From an uncultured Prevotellaceae bacterium (GTDB lineage Bacteria > Bacteroidota > Bacteroidia > Bacteroidales > Bacteroidaceae): a stretch of 55,381 bases of DNA. Location: the NCBI GenBank assembly GCA_945833925.1, contig CAMAFX010000008.1:1-55381 (forward strand). Direction: 5' to 3'. The first letter of the stretch is position 1; each line of letters starts with the position of its first letter. The position numbers and the translations under genes were made by a program. A model generated the notes under the pieces. The model saw only the letters and a list, made by a program, of their open reading frames with translations. It was not told the DNA's origin and ran no database searches. Of this stretch, positions 9,841 through 19,372 are shown in pieces.

Positions 9841-9871
9841 AAAAAAAAGGGAGGATGCTTTGCGCCCTCCC
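9841..9871 (-). terminator. Terminator of the ilv operon
   Basis: On the minus strand GGGAGG, an 11-nt loop and CCTCCC form a stem followed by eight T. It lies 22 nt after the ilvC stop. Confidence 0.9.
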
Positions 9872-9892
9872 TATGATAATCTACTAAGAGAA

Positions 9893-10936
9893 TCAGTTAT
9901 TCTCAGGACGAAGCTTACGAACAGTCTCTGCTGTACGCCACATCTCTGACTCACGGAGAGCAGCAAGCTCCTTCTCAAGACCTACACGATAGTCAGGCTT
10001 TGAGTTAGCGTCGATAGAGATCTGAGCCTCGTTACCACACTTAACAGATGCATAGAGCTTCTCTACTACAGGCTTGCAAGCATCGTGGAAAGGACCCATC
10101 CAGTCGAGGGCACCACGCTGTGCGGTTGTAGAGCAGTTTGCGTACATCCAGTCCATACCCTTCTGTGCGAAGAGAGGCATGAGTGACTGAGTAAGCTCCT
10201 CAACAGTCTCGTTGAATGCCTCTGAAGGAGTATGGCCATTCTCGCGAAGAACCTCGTACTGTGCGAGGAGAAGACCCTGGATAGCACCCATCAAAGAACC
10301 ACGCTCACCGGTAAGGTCGCTTGTAGCCTCGCGCTGGAATGTAGTCTCGAAGAGGTAACCAGAACCGATACCGATACCGAGAGCAAGAGTACGGTCAAGA
10401 GCCTTGCCTGTGTAGTCCTGATATACAGCGTAAGAGCTGTTCAAGCCACGACCCTCGAGGAACATAGTACGGAGTGATGTACCAGAGCCCTTAGGTGCAA
10501 CCATAATAACGTCGATGTCCTTCTGAGGAACACAGCCTGTGCGGTCGCTCCATGTGATAGCAAAACCATGAGAGAAGTAAAGAGCATCACCTGGGTTGAG
10601 GCACTTCTTCAAAGTAGGCCATACACTCATAACAGCAGCGTCAGAAAGAAGACACATAACGATTGTAGCCTTTGTAGCAGCCTCCTCGATAGAGAACAAA
10701 GTCTCACCTGGAACCCAACCGTCGTTTACAGCCTTCTCGTAGGTCTTACCCTCGCGCTGGCCAACGATTACGTTGAAGCCATTGTCACGCAAGTTGCAAG
10801 CCTGACCAGGACCCTGTACGCCATAACCGATAACTGCGATGGTCTCGTCCTTCAAAATCTCACGAGCCTTCTCCAATGGAAACTCTTCGCGTGTCATTAC
10901 TTCCTCAATGACACCGCCAAAATTCATTTTTGCCAT
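9893..10936 (-). CDS. ilvC: Ketol-acid reductoisomerase
   Basis: Converts acetolactate or acetohydroxybutyrate to the dihydroxy acid with NADPH and Mg2+, the second common step of valine/isoleucine synthesis. The 347-residue product has the Rossmann motif GYGVQGPGQA (about 37-46), a coenzyme loop VGQREGKTYEKA, and a C-terminal knotted helical domain. Metal-binding acids are visible in SDLTGERGSLMG (about 206-217) and in FNETVEELTQ. The start at MAKMNFGGV is natural, with IEEVMTREEFPL leading into the fold. It is the last gene of the ilvD-ilvB-ilvN-thioesterase-ilvC operon: it begins 54 nt after the thioesterase stop and is closed by a strong terminator. Confidence 0.97.
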   Translation of the reverse strand: MAKMNFGGVIEEVMTREEFPLEKAREILKDETIAVIGYGVQGPGQACNLRDNGFNVIVGQREGKTYEKAVNDGWVPGETLFSIEEAATKATIVMCLLSDAAVMSVWPTLKKCLNPGDALYFSHGFAITWSDRTGCVPQKDIDVIMVAPKGSGTSLRTMFLEGRGLNSSYAVYQDYTGKALDRTLALGIGIGSGYLFETTFQREATSDLTGERGSLMGAIQGLLLAQYEVLRENGHTPSEAFNETVEELTQSLMPLFAQKGMDWMYANCSTTAQRGALDWMGPFHDACKPVVEKLYASVKCGNEAQISIDANSKPDYRVGLEKELAALRESEMWRTAETVRKLRPENN

Positions 10937-10990
10937 TTTTTTTTAATTTAAAGGTTTATATTAGTCTAAAATTGTAGCCACTTTCTTACT

Positions 10991-11779
10991 TTAGTTGAAG
11001 ATAATCTTTGCCTGACAGACAACCTCACCTGCACTTTCCTCCGATACGTTCTTTCTCACCTCCACGTCGATTTCCTTGGGTTCACAGCTCTCCTCTCCAG
11101 ACTGTACTGGCTGCAGATAAAAACTCAGACTGTCGCCCATGTAACTCTCGGTCTTGTAGGCTATCTCTAAACGGCGAATACCCTGCTCGAACCTTTCGCG
11201 AGGAAAGAGATCAAGGATATGCTCAATATACTTTATGCTGTTGATGTGACCGTTTATGTCTACGTCACTGTAGTACGTGCCGATGGTACGTGCCAGTTGA
11301 GCGTCCTTGAAACGGAAACGGCCATGACCGGCAATCGGGCATACATTCTGCTCCTCGGGAACAACATAGTTGCAGATGTCACCATCGTAGAGCGAAAGCA
11401 AGTCACAAGGCTTGCGGGTCTGCATGTCAATCATCGCCCACACACTTCTGGCGTAGCCCATAGGATTTCCATCCTCGTCGAGGACAGCAAAATTACGGTT
11501 CGTGAAGAGTTTCATAACCGACTCCACCCATGTCTTCACCTGACAATGCTGATACTGTTTAGGCATACTTGTCATCTCGATACTGAGACGGCTCAGCACC
11601 CACGTGTGTCTGGTCTCGTTAAGAGCACCGATGCCCCAGCCTCGCTTCTGCGAATGGTTGCCGGCTGCATTCAGAAGATGATTGCCAAGCAAGCCCATAA
11701 AGATGCGTCCGGTGAAGTCCACATGGAAAGGCTCAACATATATCTGGTAAGTATCAATCAAATCTAACTTCATAAACAA
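10991..11779 (-). CDS. Acyl-ACP thioesterase family protein
   Basis: A 262-residue double-hotdog protein of the plant-FatA/bacterial acyl-ACP thioesterase family (PF01643 type), which releases fatty acids from acyl carrier protein. N-terminal hotdog: residues about 1-130, with GAGNHSQKRGWGIGALN and TWVLSRLSIEM. C-terminal hotdog: about 150-255, with the signature YYSDVDINGHINSIKYIEH containing the conserved Asp, Asn and His. It sits between ilvN and ilvC, with 56 and 54 nt spacings and no terminator, so it is co-transcribed with branched-chain amino acid synthesis. A link to branched-chain fatty acid or acyl-ACP turnover is attractive but is inference. Family assignment is confident. Confidence 0.88.
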   Translation of the reverse strand: MFMKLDLIDTYQIYVEPFHVDFTGRIFMGLLGNHLLNAAGNHSQKRGWGIGALNETRHTWVLSRLSIEMTSMPKQYQHCQVKTWVESVMKLFTNRNFAVLDEDGNPMGYARSVWAMIDMQTRKPCDLLSLYDGDICNYVVPEEQNVCPIAGHGRFRFKDAQLARTIGTYYSDVDINGHINSIKYIEHILDLFPRERFEQGIRRLEIAYKTESYMGDSLSFYLQPVQSGEESCEPKEIDVEVRKNVSEESAGEVVCQAKIIFN

Positions 11780-11835
11780 ACACTATAACTTACGAATACC
11801 TATACCTATTATATAATATATATAAGGGACGAACA

Positions 11836-12660
11836 TCAGTTGACTCTGTCCTCTTCACGCTGTGTCAGATACTGGTCGAGGCGCTCGATGCACGATTTCG
11901 TGACGGCGATGCGTCCGCTTCGCACAAACTGAAGCACACAACCCTGTTCGTCCAACTGCTTGAACATTTCAAGAACGTCCTGGGTCACACCGGTCTTCTC
12001 AACAATGGTGTAGGTTGGATTCACCTCGACGAAACGAGCGTCAAAACGGCGTACGATACGCGAGATGTCCTTGTTGTCGAGAACCATTGGCGTTGAAAGT
12101 TTCAGGAGAGAAGTCTCGAGAATGAATATCTCATCGTCAACGAAGCAGTTTGCCTGCAGCACATCTATCTTCTTCTCTATCTGCTTTGTCAGCATCTCTG
12201 CCATCTCCTTCTTGCAGTAGCAGGTGATGGTATACTTGTGAACGCCGGGCGTACTGCTCGAACATACGTTCAACGTCTCGATATTAACCTGACGACGTGT
12301 GAACACCGCTGTTATCTGGTTAAGTATACCAGCGTAGTTCTCTGAATAAATAATCAGTGTATAGAGGGTCAGACCGTCGTGACTGTTCAACAGGGCACCC
12401 TCGTGTCCGGGCGTAGCAGGACGCGCCACGGCATTACGACTGAATGTCTCGCGCTGACCACCCTGTGCATTGTCACGCTCGAAGGTAGCCATACGTTGGC
12501 GTGCCAGATTCTTCTCGTACGAGTCGCGCTGTATTGCGGCGGCAGCCCTTACGGCATCGTCAAAACCCTTCAACTCTGGTGCTTTCTCCATCTCGCTGCA
12601 CTTGCCGCATGTATTGCAGTCGCCACACTCGGCAGCACCGTATTTCTTGTTATCTTCCAT
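11836..12660 (-). CDS. ilvN: Acetolactate synthase small (regulatory) subunit with Cys-rich N-terminal extension
   Basis: The regulatory subunit binds valine through ACT domains and tunes acetolactate synthase (IlvB). Residues about 96-274 are an ordinary IlvN/IlvH: first ACT domain LTLYTLIIYSENYAGILNQI (97-116), then a C-terminal ALS_ss region with ILETSLLKL and VVEKTG-like strands. At 274 residues it is longer than the usual roughly 160-190. The extra N-terminal 95 residues hold a tight cluster C12-x2-C15-x2-C18-x2-C21 (CGDCNTCGKC), then a charged helical stretch and a Ser/Gly/Pro-rich linker. The start is credible because it lies only 5 nt after the ilvB stop. The cluster resembles Zn or Fe-S binding motifs; what it binds is unknown. 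Confidence 0.93.
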   Translation of the reverse strand: MEDNKKYGAAECGDCNTCGKCSEMEKAPELKGFDDAVRAAAAIQRDSYEKNLARQRMATFERDNAQGGQRETFSRNAVARPATPGHEGALLNSHDGLTLYTLIIYSENYAGILNQITAVFTRRQVNIETLNVCSSSTPGVHKYTITCYCKKEMAEMLTKQIEKKIDVLQANCFVDDEIFILETSLLKLSTPMVLDNKDISRIVRRFDARFVEVNPTYTIVEKTGVTQDVLEMFKQLDEQGCVLQFVRSGRIAVTKSCIERLDQYLTQREEDRVN

Positions 12661-12665
12661 TTCTC

Positions 12666-14360
12666 TTACTTAACATCTAATAGCATTTCGTCAACATTTG
12701 CTCCTGGAGGAGTCATTGGCAAAACATTGTCCTCTTCCTTCACGGCACACTGCAACAGGTATGGCCCGTCGGTACTGAGCATTTCCTTGATAGCCTCATC
12801 AAGATCCTTGCGCTCCACCACCGTACGGCATGGGATGTTGTATCCCTCGGCTATCTTCTCGTAGTCAGGGTTGACCATAGGAGTGAACGAATAGCGCTTG
12901 TTGAAGAACATATACTGCCACTGGCGCACATTGCCGAGGAAGTTGTTGTTGAGAAGAATCATCTTGACCGGAATACGATTCTCCATGATAGTTCCGAGTT
13001 CCTGGATTGTCATCTGGAAACCACCGTCACCGCAGAACATGCACACAGTTCTCTCGGGTGCTCCGTAGCATGCTCCCATGGCAGCAGGAATGCCGAAACC
13101 CATCGTACCGCACCCACCGCTGGTAACTACAGAGCGTGGTTTGGTGTATTTAAAGTAACGGCAACCGAACATCTGGTTCTGACCAACGTCAGTCACGAGG
13201 ATAGCCTCGTTGTTTGCAGCCTCGCTCACCTTGCGGACAACCTCACCCATGAGCAGGGGACCTTCGGTCGGATTGATAGCAGGATTGATCACCTTCGAGA
13301 ATTCCTTGTCGGCATAAGGCTTGAAACCTTCTATCCACGAGGGGCGACATGCTGGCTCTACAAACTTGGTAACGGCAGCGAGAGTCTGCTTGCAATCGCC
13401 AAGCACGGCAAGTGTCGGCTTCACGTTCTTGCCAATCTCGCTTGGATCTATTTCGAAGTGAATAACCTTTGCCTGCTTTGCATAGGTCTTCAGATTACCG
13501 GTGACACGGTCGTCAAAACGCATGCCGACAGCAATGAGAAGGTCGCACTGATTGGTCATCACGTTGGGACCAAGATTACCATGCATACCGAGCATACCCA
13601 TATTTAGGGGATGGTCAGTCGGAGCAGCAGAGAGGCCAAGGAGAGTCTGGCCGAAAGGAATCTGCGCCTTCTCGCAGAGAGCAAGCAGTTCCTCGCGTGC
13701 GCCAGCCAGTTCGACACCCTGACCTACGAGCATGAATGGCTTGACACTCTCGTTAATCATCTGGGCTGCCTTCTGAATAGTGTCGGGTGCTGTCTGTGGA
13801 ACCGGATTATAGCTGCGGATGAAATTTACCGTCTGTGGTTCGTACTCTATCATGGCAGTCTGTGCGTTCTTGGCGAAGTCAAGGACAACAGGACCGGGGC
13901 GTCCGCTCTTTGCAATGTAGAAAGCGCGAGCCACTGCCCATGGAATATCCTCGGCACGACGTATCTGGTAGTTCCACTTCGTGATTGGCTGTGTAACGCC
14001 TACCACGTCGACCTCCTGAAACGCGTCGGTTCCGAGCATGGCAGCACCCACCTGTCCGCAGATGACAACCATAGGCGTTGAGTCGATCATGGCATCAGCC
14101 ACACCGGTAATAGTATTCATTGCACCAGGTCCGCTGGTGACAATGGCACATCCCACTCTACCGCTGACACGCGCATAACCCTGCGCCGCATGAACAGCAG
14201 CCTGCTCGTGACGAACAAGAATGTGATGCAGTGATTCTTTATGGTCGTAGAGCGCATCGTATGTTGGCATGATAGCACCGCCGGGGTAACCGAACAGTAC
14301 GTCCACACCCTCATGCTCCAGACTTCTCATAAGTGCTTCCGCACCTGATATCTTCTCCAT
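12666..14360 (-). CDS. ilvB: Acetolactate synthase large (catalytic) subunit
   Basis: ThDP-, FAD- and Mg2+-dependent condensation of two pyruvates to acetolactate, or of pyruvate with 2-oxobutyrate to acetohydroxybutyrate. The 564-residue length is normal. The N-terminal PYR domain begins ISGAEALMRSLEHEGVDVLFGYPGGAIMP and holds the catalytic Glu in HEQAAVHAAQGYARVSG. A central FAD-binding domain follows. The C-terminal PP domain has the ThDP signature GDGGFQMTIQELGTI...NNNFLG. It lies 30 nt after ilvD and 5 nt before ilvN, fitting stoichiometric expression with its regulatory subunit. Confidence 0.97.
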   Translation of the reverse strand: MEKISGAEALMRSLEHEGVDVLFGYPGGAIMPTYDALYDHKESLHHILVRHEQAAVHAAQGYARVSGRVGCAIVTSGPGAMNTITGVADAMIDSTPMVVICGQVGAAMLGTDAFQEVDVVGVTQPITKWNYQIRRAEDIPWAVARAFYIAKSGRPGPVVLDFAKNAQTAMIEYEPQTVNFIRSYNPVPQTAPDTIQKAAQMINESVKPFMLVGQGVELAGAREELLALCEKAQIPFGQTLLGLSAAPTDHPLNMGMLGMHGNLGPNVMTNQCDLLIAVGMRFDDRVTGNLKTYAKQAKVIHFEIDPSEIGKNVKPTLAVLGDCKQTLAAVTKFVEPACRPSWIEGFKPYADKEFSKVINPAINPTEGPLLMGEVVRKVSEAANNEAILVTDVGQNQMFGCRYFKYTKPRSVVTSGGCGTMGFGIPAAMGACYGAPERTVCMFCGDGGFQMTIQELGTIMENRIPVKMILLNNNFLGNVRQWQYMFFNKRYSFTPMVNPDYEKIAEGYNIPCRTVVERKDLDEAIKEMLSTDGPYLLQCAVKEEDNVLPMTPPGANVDEMLLDVK

Positions 14361-14390
14361 TAATAAACTTGTTGGAAGTATGTATATAAT

Positions 14391-16241
14391 TTAGTCAATG
14401 ATTCTCACACCACCCTTGTCAGCACTTGCCACGCTCTGTGCATAGGCACGCAGAGCCTTGCTGACGACTCTCTTGCGCTTCAGTGGCTGCTGTGGACGGC
14501 TCGCCAATTCCTCGTCGCTCAACTTAACATTGATGCTGCGCGAAGGAATGTCGATGACGATGATGTCGCCGTCAACAATCTTGCCGATATTGCCACCGCT
14601 GGCTGCTTCCGGGCTGATGTGACCGATACTCAGACCGCTGGTACCGCCACTGAAACGGCCGTCAGTAATGAGAGCACACTCCTTGCCCATGTGCATAGAC
14701 TTGATGTATGATGTCGGGTAGAGCATCTCCTGCATACCGGGACCTCCCTTGGGGCCCTCGTGTGTGATTACCACGCAGTCGCCCTTCTTCACCTTTCCTC
14801 CGAGAATACCCTCGCAGGCATCCTCCTGGCTGTCAAAGACAACGGCAGGTCCTTCGAAATGCCACAACTCTGGTGCCACGCCGGCAGTCTTCACGACGCA
14901 ACCGTCCTGGGCAATATTGCCGAAGAGCACTGCCATACCGCCATCCTTGGTGTAGGCATGCTCAATGTCGCGGATACATCCGTTCTCGCGGTCAGTATCT
15001 AACGACTCCCAGCGTGTATCCTGACTACCCATCTTGGTAGAGAACCTGCCTGCTGGTGCAGAATGGTAGATGCGCTGTGCCTCGTCCTGAAGTTCGGCAT
15101 AGAGAGCAGAGTCAATATCCTGCAGACCAATCTCCGCAGGCTTGGTGCCAGTGATGCTGTAACCGACAATGTCCTCGCCGAGAGTATGACCATTGACACG
15201 CTTGCAGGTGATGTCGAGCAGTTTGCCCTTTGCCAATTCTCCAAGGATGCCAAGTATACCACCGGCACGGTTCTCCTCCTGAATGCTGTACTTCTGCCAG
15301 TTTGGCGAAAGTTTGCAGAGGAATGGAACCTTACGGCTCAACTGGTCGATGTCGGTCATCTTGAAATCAACCTCGCCCTCCTGTGCAACAGCCAGAAGGT
15401 GAAGCACCGTATTTGTGCTGGCACCCATTGCAATGTCCAGTGTCATTGCATTGAGGAATGCCTGACGGGTGGCAATGCTGCGTGGCAGCACGCTGTCATC
15501 TCCGTCCTCATAATATGCGAATGCATTCTTCACAATCAACTTAGCAGCATCCTTGAACAACTGAACACGGTTTACGTGTGTTGCCAGAATACTTCCGTTG
15601 CCGGGGAGCGAAAGACCGATAGCCTCGGTCAGCGAGTTCATCGAGTTGGCAGTGAACATACCCGAGCACGCACCGCAGCCAGGGCACGCACTGTGCTCGA
15701 CAAGCTCAAGTTCCTCGTCGCTCACCGTTGCGTCACCGCCCTTGATCATTGCTGTGATGAGGTCGGCGTTCTCACCGTTCACCTTACCAGCCTCCATAGG
15801 TCCGCCACTGACAAAAACGGCAGGGATATTGAGTCGCATGGCAGCCATGAGCATGCCCGGAGTCACCTTGTCGCAGTTGGAGATGCATATCATTGCATCA
15901 GCCTTGTGTGCATTGACCATATATTCTACAGAGTCGGCTATGACATCGCGGCTTGGCAAAGAATAAAGCATACCATCGTGTCCCATGGCGATACCGTCGT
16001 CCACAGCAATGGTATTGAACTCGGCTGCATAGCAACCAAGTTTCTCGATTTCTGCCTTAACAATCTGACCTATCTCATGCAGATGAGTATGGCCAGGTAC
16101 AAACTGGGTAAATGAATTGACAATGGCAATGATAGGTTTGCCGAATTGTTCTCTTTTCATGCCGTTTGCCACCCAAAGAGCACGAGCGCCAGCCATACGG
16201 CGGCCCTCGGTGCAGACAGCACTCCTAAGTTGGTGTTTCAT
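14391..16241 (-). CDS. ilvD: Dihydroxy-acid dehydratase
   Basis: Dehydrates 2,3-dihydroxy-isovalerate or -methylvalerate to the 2-oxo acid, the third common step of valine/isoleucine synthesis, using an Fe-S cluster. The start is set at the ATG opening [20 protein letters not shown]. This gives 616 residues, the usual length; a longer reading from 16316 would run through the -7 box. Visible hallmarks are [12 protein letters not shown] and [17 protein letters not shown], which hold the cluster cysteines, and the C-terminal [20 protein letters not shown]. It is the first gene of the ilv operon, with a near-consensus promoter about 45 nt upstream. The leader is short (about 40 nt) and shows no attenuator. 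Confidence 0.97.
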   Translation of the reverse strand: MKHQLRSAVCTEGRRMAGARALWVANGMKREQFGKPIIAIVNSFTQFVPGHTHLHEIGQIVKAEIEKLGCYAAEFNTIAVDDGIAMGHDGMLYSLPSRDVIADSVEYMVNAHKADAMICISNCDKVTPGMLMAAMRLNIPAVFVSGGPMEAGKVNGENADLITAMIKGGDATVSDEELELVEHSACPGCGACSGMFTANSMNSLTEAIGLSLPGNGSILATHVNRVQLFKDAAKLIVKNAFAYYEDGDDSVLPRSIATRQAFLNAMTLDIAMGASTNTVLHLLAVAQEGEVDFKMTDIDQLSRKVPFLCKLSPNWQKYSIQEENRAGGILGILGELAKGKLLDITCKRVNGHTLGEDIVGYSITGTKPAEIGLQDIDSALYAELQDEAQRIYHSAPAGRFSTKMGSQDTRWESLDTDRENGCIRDIEHAYTKDGGMAVLFGNIAQDGCVVKTAGVAPELWHFEGPAVVFDSQEDACEGILGGKVKKGDCVVITHEGPKGGPGMQEMLYPTSYIKSMHMGKECALITDGRFSGGTSGLSIGHISPEAASGGNIGKIVDGDIIVIDIPSRSINVKLSDEELASRPQQPLKRKRVVSKALRAYAQSVASADKGGVRIID

Positions 16242-16285
16242 TATAAAAATTGTTTGCTTATTACCTATTTCCTTAAAAACAGGTA

Positions 16286-16317
16286 CAAAGTTACGAATTA
16301 AATAGAGAAAAAGCAAA
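16286..16317 (-). promoter_or_regulatory. Promoter of the ilv operon
   Basis: On the minus strand TTTG (16317-16314) and TAACTTTG (16293-16286) are separated by 20 bp, an excellent Bacteroidetes promoter. It also excludes an ilvD start upstream of 16286. Confidence 0.8.
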
Positions 16318-16343
16318 CAAATTACACATTATTTAAAATTTAA

Positions 16344-16386
16344 GGCGTTTTAGTAGCAATTGTAAACTTAATGCCACTAAAACGCC
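16344..16386. terminator. Inverted repeat, probable terminator of the GH43 gene
   Basis: GGCGTTTTAGT (16344-16354) and ACTAAAACGCC (16376-16386) are perfect 11-bp arms around a 21-nt loop. The repeat lies 31 nt after the GH43 stop and upstream of the ilv promoter. On the minus strand an A/T-rich stretch follows rather than a clean T run, so an operator role is also possible. Confidence 0.55.
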
Positions 16387-16417
16387 CTCAGATGGATACT
16401 CGCCGGCGAAGCCACCG

Positions 16418-17500
16418 TCACTTACCGAGAAGTCTGTCTACCTCCGCTTTCGTAAGCCAGATAACTGCCCCGTGTTTCTGCTCACTGAAATTGTTACGTT
16501 TCATTGGGCTGCCTTCTGCATCGAAGTAGCCTATCGGAGTAAACGTACGAAAGTCTTCTGTCTCGACAAAACCGAAGTTGTGCGGATGACGGTGATAGTT
16601 GTCAAACATCAAGACATACTTGTTTTGTCCGATGCGCTTCCAGCAATTGGGCGCTTCATGTCCCTGTGGCTCGCCGTCATTGTAGAGCGCATCAATAACA
16701 TAGGGTCCTGTAACCGCTTTACTTGTAGCATGTACGGGACGTGCTCCGTGCTCGTGACTGACAAAGAAAAGGTGGTATGTATCGCCAACCTTTAATATGT
16801 CACTATCTATTACATTATACTTTCGTCCGGGTGCCTCGAAGAGAGGTTTCGGAGAACCGACCATCTCCGTAAAATCATCGTTCATATAAACATAGAAAAT
16901 ACGGTTCATACCGACACCCTCGCGCATGGTAAAATGCACCATCAACTGCTTGCTTTCCTCATCGTACACTGTCTCGGGAGCCCAAACGCAGCCCACCTCT
17001 GCCCAGTTCACCTCGGGCTGTGCAGGAAGTTTTGAGAAGTCGAGGTTGGTGCGAGTCCAGTTGACCAGGTCTTTCGACTTCATGAGAACAAGTCCCTTGT
17101 TGTTGCCCCAGCCATATTTCTTCCCGTCACGGTCCCACTCTCCATCGCGGTATTCGCTGAGTTTGCTGTAGCGTGGATCGTTGGCGAACTTCTTCTGCGA
17201 AAAGATATGCAAATCCGTCATTGCCAGATAGAAGGAGCCATCGGGACCACGGAATATGTGAGGGTCGCGGATGCCATGCTGCATGGCTATGGTGTCACCG
17301 CTTATGATGGGCTTGTCGTCATTGAGCGACGTCCACTCGTAACCGTCGTAACTGACTGCCATATGCAGACTGTGATCGCAGTCCTTATGGTAGACCATCA
17401 GATAGCCACCCATCTTCGATTCCTTCAGTGCCTTCTTCCTTGCGCCGACAGGACAAACGGCAAGAGAGAGCAACGACAACAGGAAAAATAATCTTTTCAT
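16418..17500 (-). CDS. Glycoside hydrolase family 43 protein, exported
   Basis: A 360-residue secreted five-bladed propeller glycosidase. The signal peptide is MKRLFFLLSLLSLAVCPVGA. GH43 catalytic residues are visible: general base D79 in IRDPHIF, pKa-modulating D233 in NVIDSDI, and general acid E283 in GHEAPNCW; the structural WAPE motif lies at about 174-177. GH43 enzymes remove arabinose or xylose from plant arabinans and xylans. The exact substrate cannot be read. It is a single gene with its own promoter (17543-17573) and a downstream hairpin, and no SusC/SusD or regulator neighbours. It resembles the GH43 at 25792 in layout, but the sequences differ clearly. Confidence 0.88.
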   Translation of the reverse strand: MKRLFFLLSLLSLAVCPVGARKKALKESKMGGYLMVYHKDCDHSLHMAVSYDGYEWTSLNDDKPIISGDTIAMQHGIRDPHIFRGPDGSFYLAMTDLHIFSQKKFANDPRYSKLSEYRDGEWDRDGKKYGWGNNKGLVLMKSKDLVNWTRTNLDFSKLPAQPEVNWAEVGCVWAPETVYDEESKQLMVHFTMREGVGMNRIFYVYMNDDFTEMVGSPKPLFEAPGRKYNVIDSDILKVGDTYHLFFVSHEHGARPVHATSKAVTGPYVIDALYNDGEPQGHEAPNCWKRIGQNKYVLMFDNYHRHPHNFGFVETEDFRTFTPIGYFDAEGSPMKRNNFSEQKHGAVIWLTKAEVDRLLGK

Positions 17501-17542
17501 AACCGTAGTATTAAATTTTGATATTTAGTTTTTATTTCTTCG

Positions 17543-17573
17543 CAAATGTACAAAAAAGTACCCAAAGTGCAAA
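17543..17573 (-). promoter_or_regulatory. Promoter of the GH43 gene at 16418
   Basis: On the minus strand TTTG (17573-17570) and TACATTTG (17550-17543) are 19 bp apart, 43 nt before the ATG. Confidence 0.75.
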
Positions 17574-17612
17574 ATAAATCACGCCCATCACAATATATTA
17601 ATTAATTATTTG

Positions 17613-17620
17613 TACTTTTG
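17613..17620 (+). promoter_or_regulatory. -7 box for the FKBP-aroC-esterase operon
   Basis: TACTTTTG fits TAnnTTTG, 61 nt before the FKBP ATG. No clear -33 TTG is visible at the expected spacing. Confidence 0.5.
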
Positions 17621-17681
17621 TAGGCAAAACCCGCCTTGCGCATAGTACAGCGAACAAGGCACAATCACAAAACAAAAACAC

Positions 17682-18272
17682 ATGGAACCAAGTAAATTCA
17701 TCAGAGTATCTTACGAACTGACAGCCATAGAGGGCGAAGAGAGAGAAAGCATCGAGACAGCAACACGCGAAAACCCATTCATGTTCATCTCCGGACTCGG
17801 AGTTGCCCTTGACGCCTTCGAGGCAGAGATAGCGCCACTGAAGGACGGCGACACCTTCGACTTCACACTGACAGCCGAGCAGAGTTACGGCGAGCGCGAC
17901 GAAGAGCGTGTCGTTGATGTCCCCAAGAACATCTTCGAAATAGACGGCAAGATAGACACACGCTACATCTACGAGGGAGCCGTAGTACCCCTGCAGAACG
18001 CTGAAGGACAGAGGTTCAACGGCACTATCATCAAGATAGAGAACGACGTCATCATCGTCGACCTGAACCACCCATTGGCAGGCAAGTCGCTCAACTTCAA
18101 GGGCGAAGTCATCGAGAACAGAGAGGCAAGTCCAGAGGAAATCAGCGGAATGCTGAAGATGATAACCGGCGAAGGCTGCGGAGGTGGCTGTGGCAGCTGC
18201 GGAGGAAACTGTGGCGGCGACTGCGAAGGAGGCTGTGAAGGAGGCTGTGGCAGTTGTGGTGGATGCAAATAA
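17682..18272 (+). CDS. FKBP-type peptidyl-prolyl isomerase, SlyD-like, with Cys-rich tail
   Basis: A 196-residue cytoplasmic protein (no signal peptide) of the SlyD type: an FKBP rotamase domain with an inserted chaperone flap. Landmarks are YELTAIEGEERES (11-23), FMFISGLGVALDAFE (33-47), AEQSYGERDEERVVDVPKNIF (65-85), and HPLAGKSLNFKGEVIE (130-145). The C-terminal 31 residues are almost only Gly and Cys, with nine Cys at 166, 170, 173, 177, 181, 185, 189, 192 and 195 and no His. SlyD tails bind nickel or other metals and are usually His-rich, so a Cys-only tail suggests a different metal preference (inference). aroC starts 10 nt after the stop, so the two are probably co-translated. Confidence 0.9.
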   Translation: MEPSKFIRVSYELTAIEGEERESIETATRENPFMFISGLGVALDAFEAEIAPLKDGDTFDFTLTAEQSYGERDEERVVDVPKNIFEIDGKIDTRYIYEGAVVPLQNAEGQRFNGTIIKIENDVIIVDLNHPLAGKSLNFKGEVIENREASPEEISGMLKMITGEGCGGGCGSCGGNCGGDCEGGCEGGCGSCGGCK

Positions 18273-18281
18273 TCATTTGAC

Positions 18282-19367
18282 ATGAATTCATTCGGGAACA
18301 TATTCAAGATAACTACCTTTGGCGAGAGTCACGGCGCCGGAGTGGGCGGCGTGATAGACGGCATGCCCTCCGGCGTTGACGTCGACATGGAGTTCATACA
18401 GAGCGAACTGGACCGACGCAAGCCAGGCCAGAGCAAGCTGACCACGGCACGCAAGGAGGCAGACCAGGTGGAAATCCTCTCTGGCGTGTTCGAAGGAAAG
18501 ACCACAGGATGCCCCATCGGCTTCCTGGTGCGCAACACCAACCAGCACTCCAACGACTACGAGAACATGCGCAACCTGTTCCGCCCAAGTCACGCCGACT
18601 ACACTTACACCACCAAGTACGGACTGCGCGACCACCGTGGCGGAGGCCGGTCGTCGGCACGCGAGACAATAAGCCGTGTCGTTGGCGGCGCGTTTGCCAA
18701 ACTGTGCCTCAAACAGTTAGGCATCAACATACAGGCATACACCGAGCAGGTGGGGCACATAGCCCTGCCCGGCTCGTACAAGGATTACGACCTGTCGCTC
18801 ACCGAGAGCAATGACGTACGCTGCCCCGATGCTGCAACAGCCGAACGGATGGCAGAACTCATCCTCGAGGTTAAGAAGGAGGGCGACACGATAGGTGGAG
18901 TAATCAGTTGTGTCATCACAGGCTGCCCAGTGGGACTCGGTGAACCGTCATTCGGCAAACTGCACGCAGCCCTCGGTTCGGCAATGCTAAGCATCAACGC
19001 CGTCAAGGGATTCGAGTACGGCAGGGGATTTGCCGGAGTGGCAGAGAGAGGCAGTCAGCAGAACGACGTCATGGTTCCACCAACCGACAATTCGGGCCGC
19101 ACCGCCGCTTTCCTGACGAACAACAGCGGAGGCATACAAGGCGGCATAAGCAACGGACAGGACATTTACTTCCGCGTAGCATTCAAGCCAGTAGCCACAC
19201 TGCTCATGGAGCAGGATACCGTCACCCTTCAGGGCGAGGCAACCAAGCTCACTGCACGAGGCAGACACGATGCATGCGTACTGCCACGCGCCGTCCCCAT
19301 TGTCGAAGCCATGGCGGCAATGACCATTCTCGACTATTATCTTATCAACAAAACCGTACATCTATAA
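18282..19367 (+). CDS. aroC: Chorismate synthase
   Basis: Converts EPSP to chorismate with reduced FMN, the last shikimate step leading to aromatic amino acids and folate. The 361-residue length is normal. Signatures are [18 protein letters not shown] near the N-terminus, [33 protein letters not shown] (about 124-140) and the C-terminal [20 protein letters not shown]. It sits between the FKBP gene (9-nt gap) and the esterase-thioredoxin gene (5-nt gap), with no internal terminator. Confidence 0.97.
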   Translation: MNSFGNIFKITTFGESHGAGVGGVIDGMPSGVDVDMEFIQSELDRRKPGQSKLTTARKEADQVEILSGVFEGKTTGCPIGFLVRNTNQHSNDYENMRNLFRPSHADYTYTTKYGLRDHRGGGRSSARETISRVVGGAFAKLCLKQLGINIQAYTEQVGHIALPGSYKDYDLSLTESNDVRCPDAATAERMAELILEVKKEGDTIGGVISCVITGCPVGLGEPSFGKLHAALGSAMLSINAVKGFEYGRGFAGVAERGSQQNDVMVPPTDNSGRTAAFLTNNSGGIQGGISNGQDIYFRVAFKPVATLLMEQDTVTLQGEATKLTARGRHDACVLPRAVPIVEAMAAMTILDYYLINKTVHL

Positions 19368-19372
19368 CAGAC

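Noticed and set aside
16242..16316. 25-residue N-terminal extension of IlvD
   Set aside because: It would start above the -7 box at 16286-16293, and the ATG at 16241 gives the normal length and conserved N-terminus.
19274..19372. N-terminal extension of the esterase-thioredoxin protein
   Set aside because: It lies inside aroC and would hide the signal peptide; the ATG at 19373 fits better.
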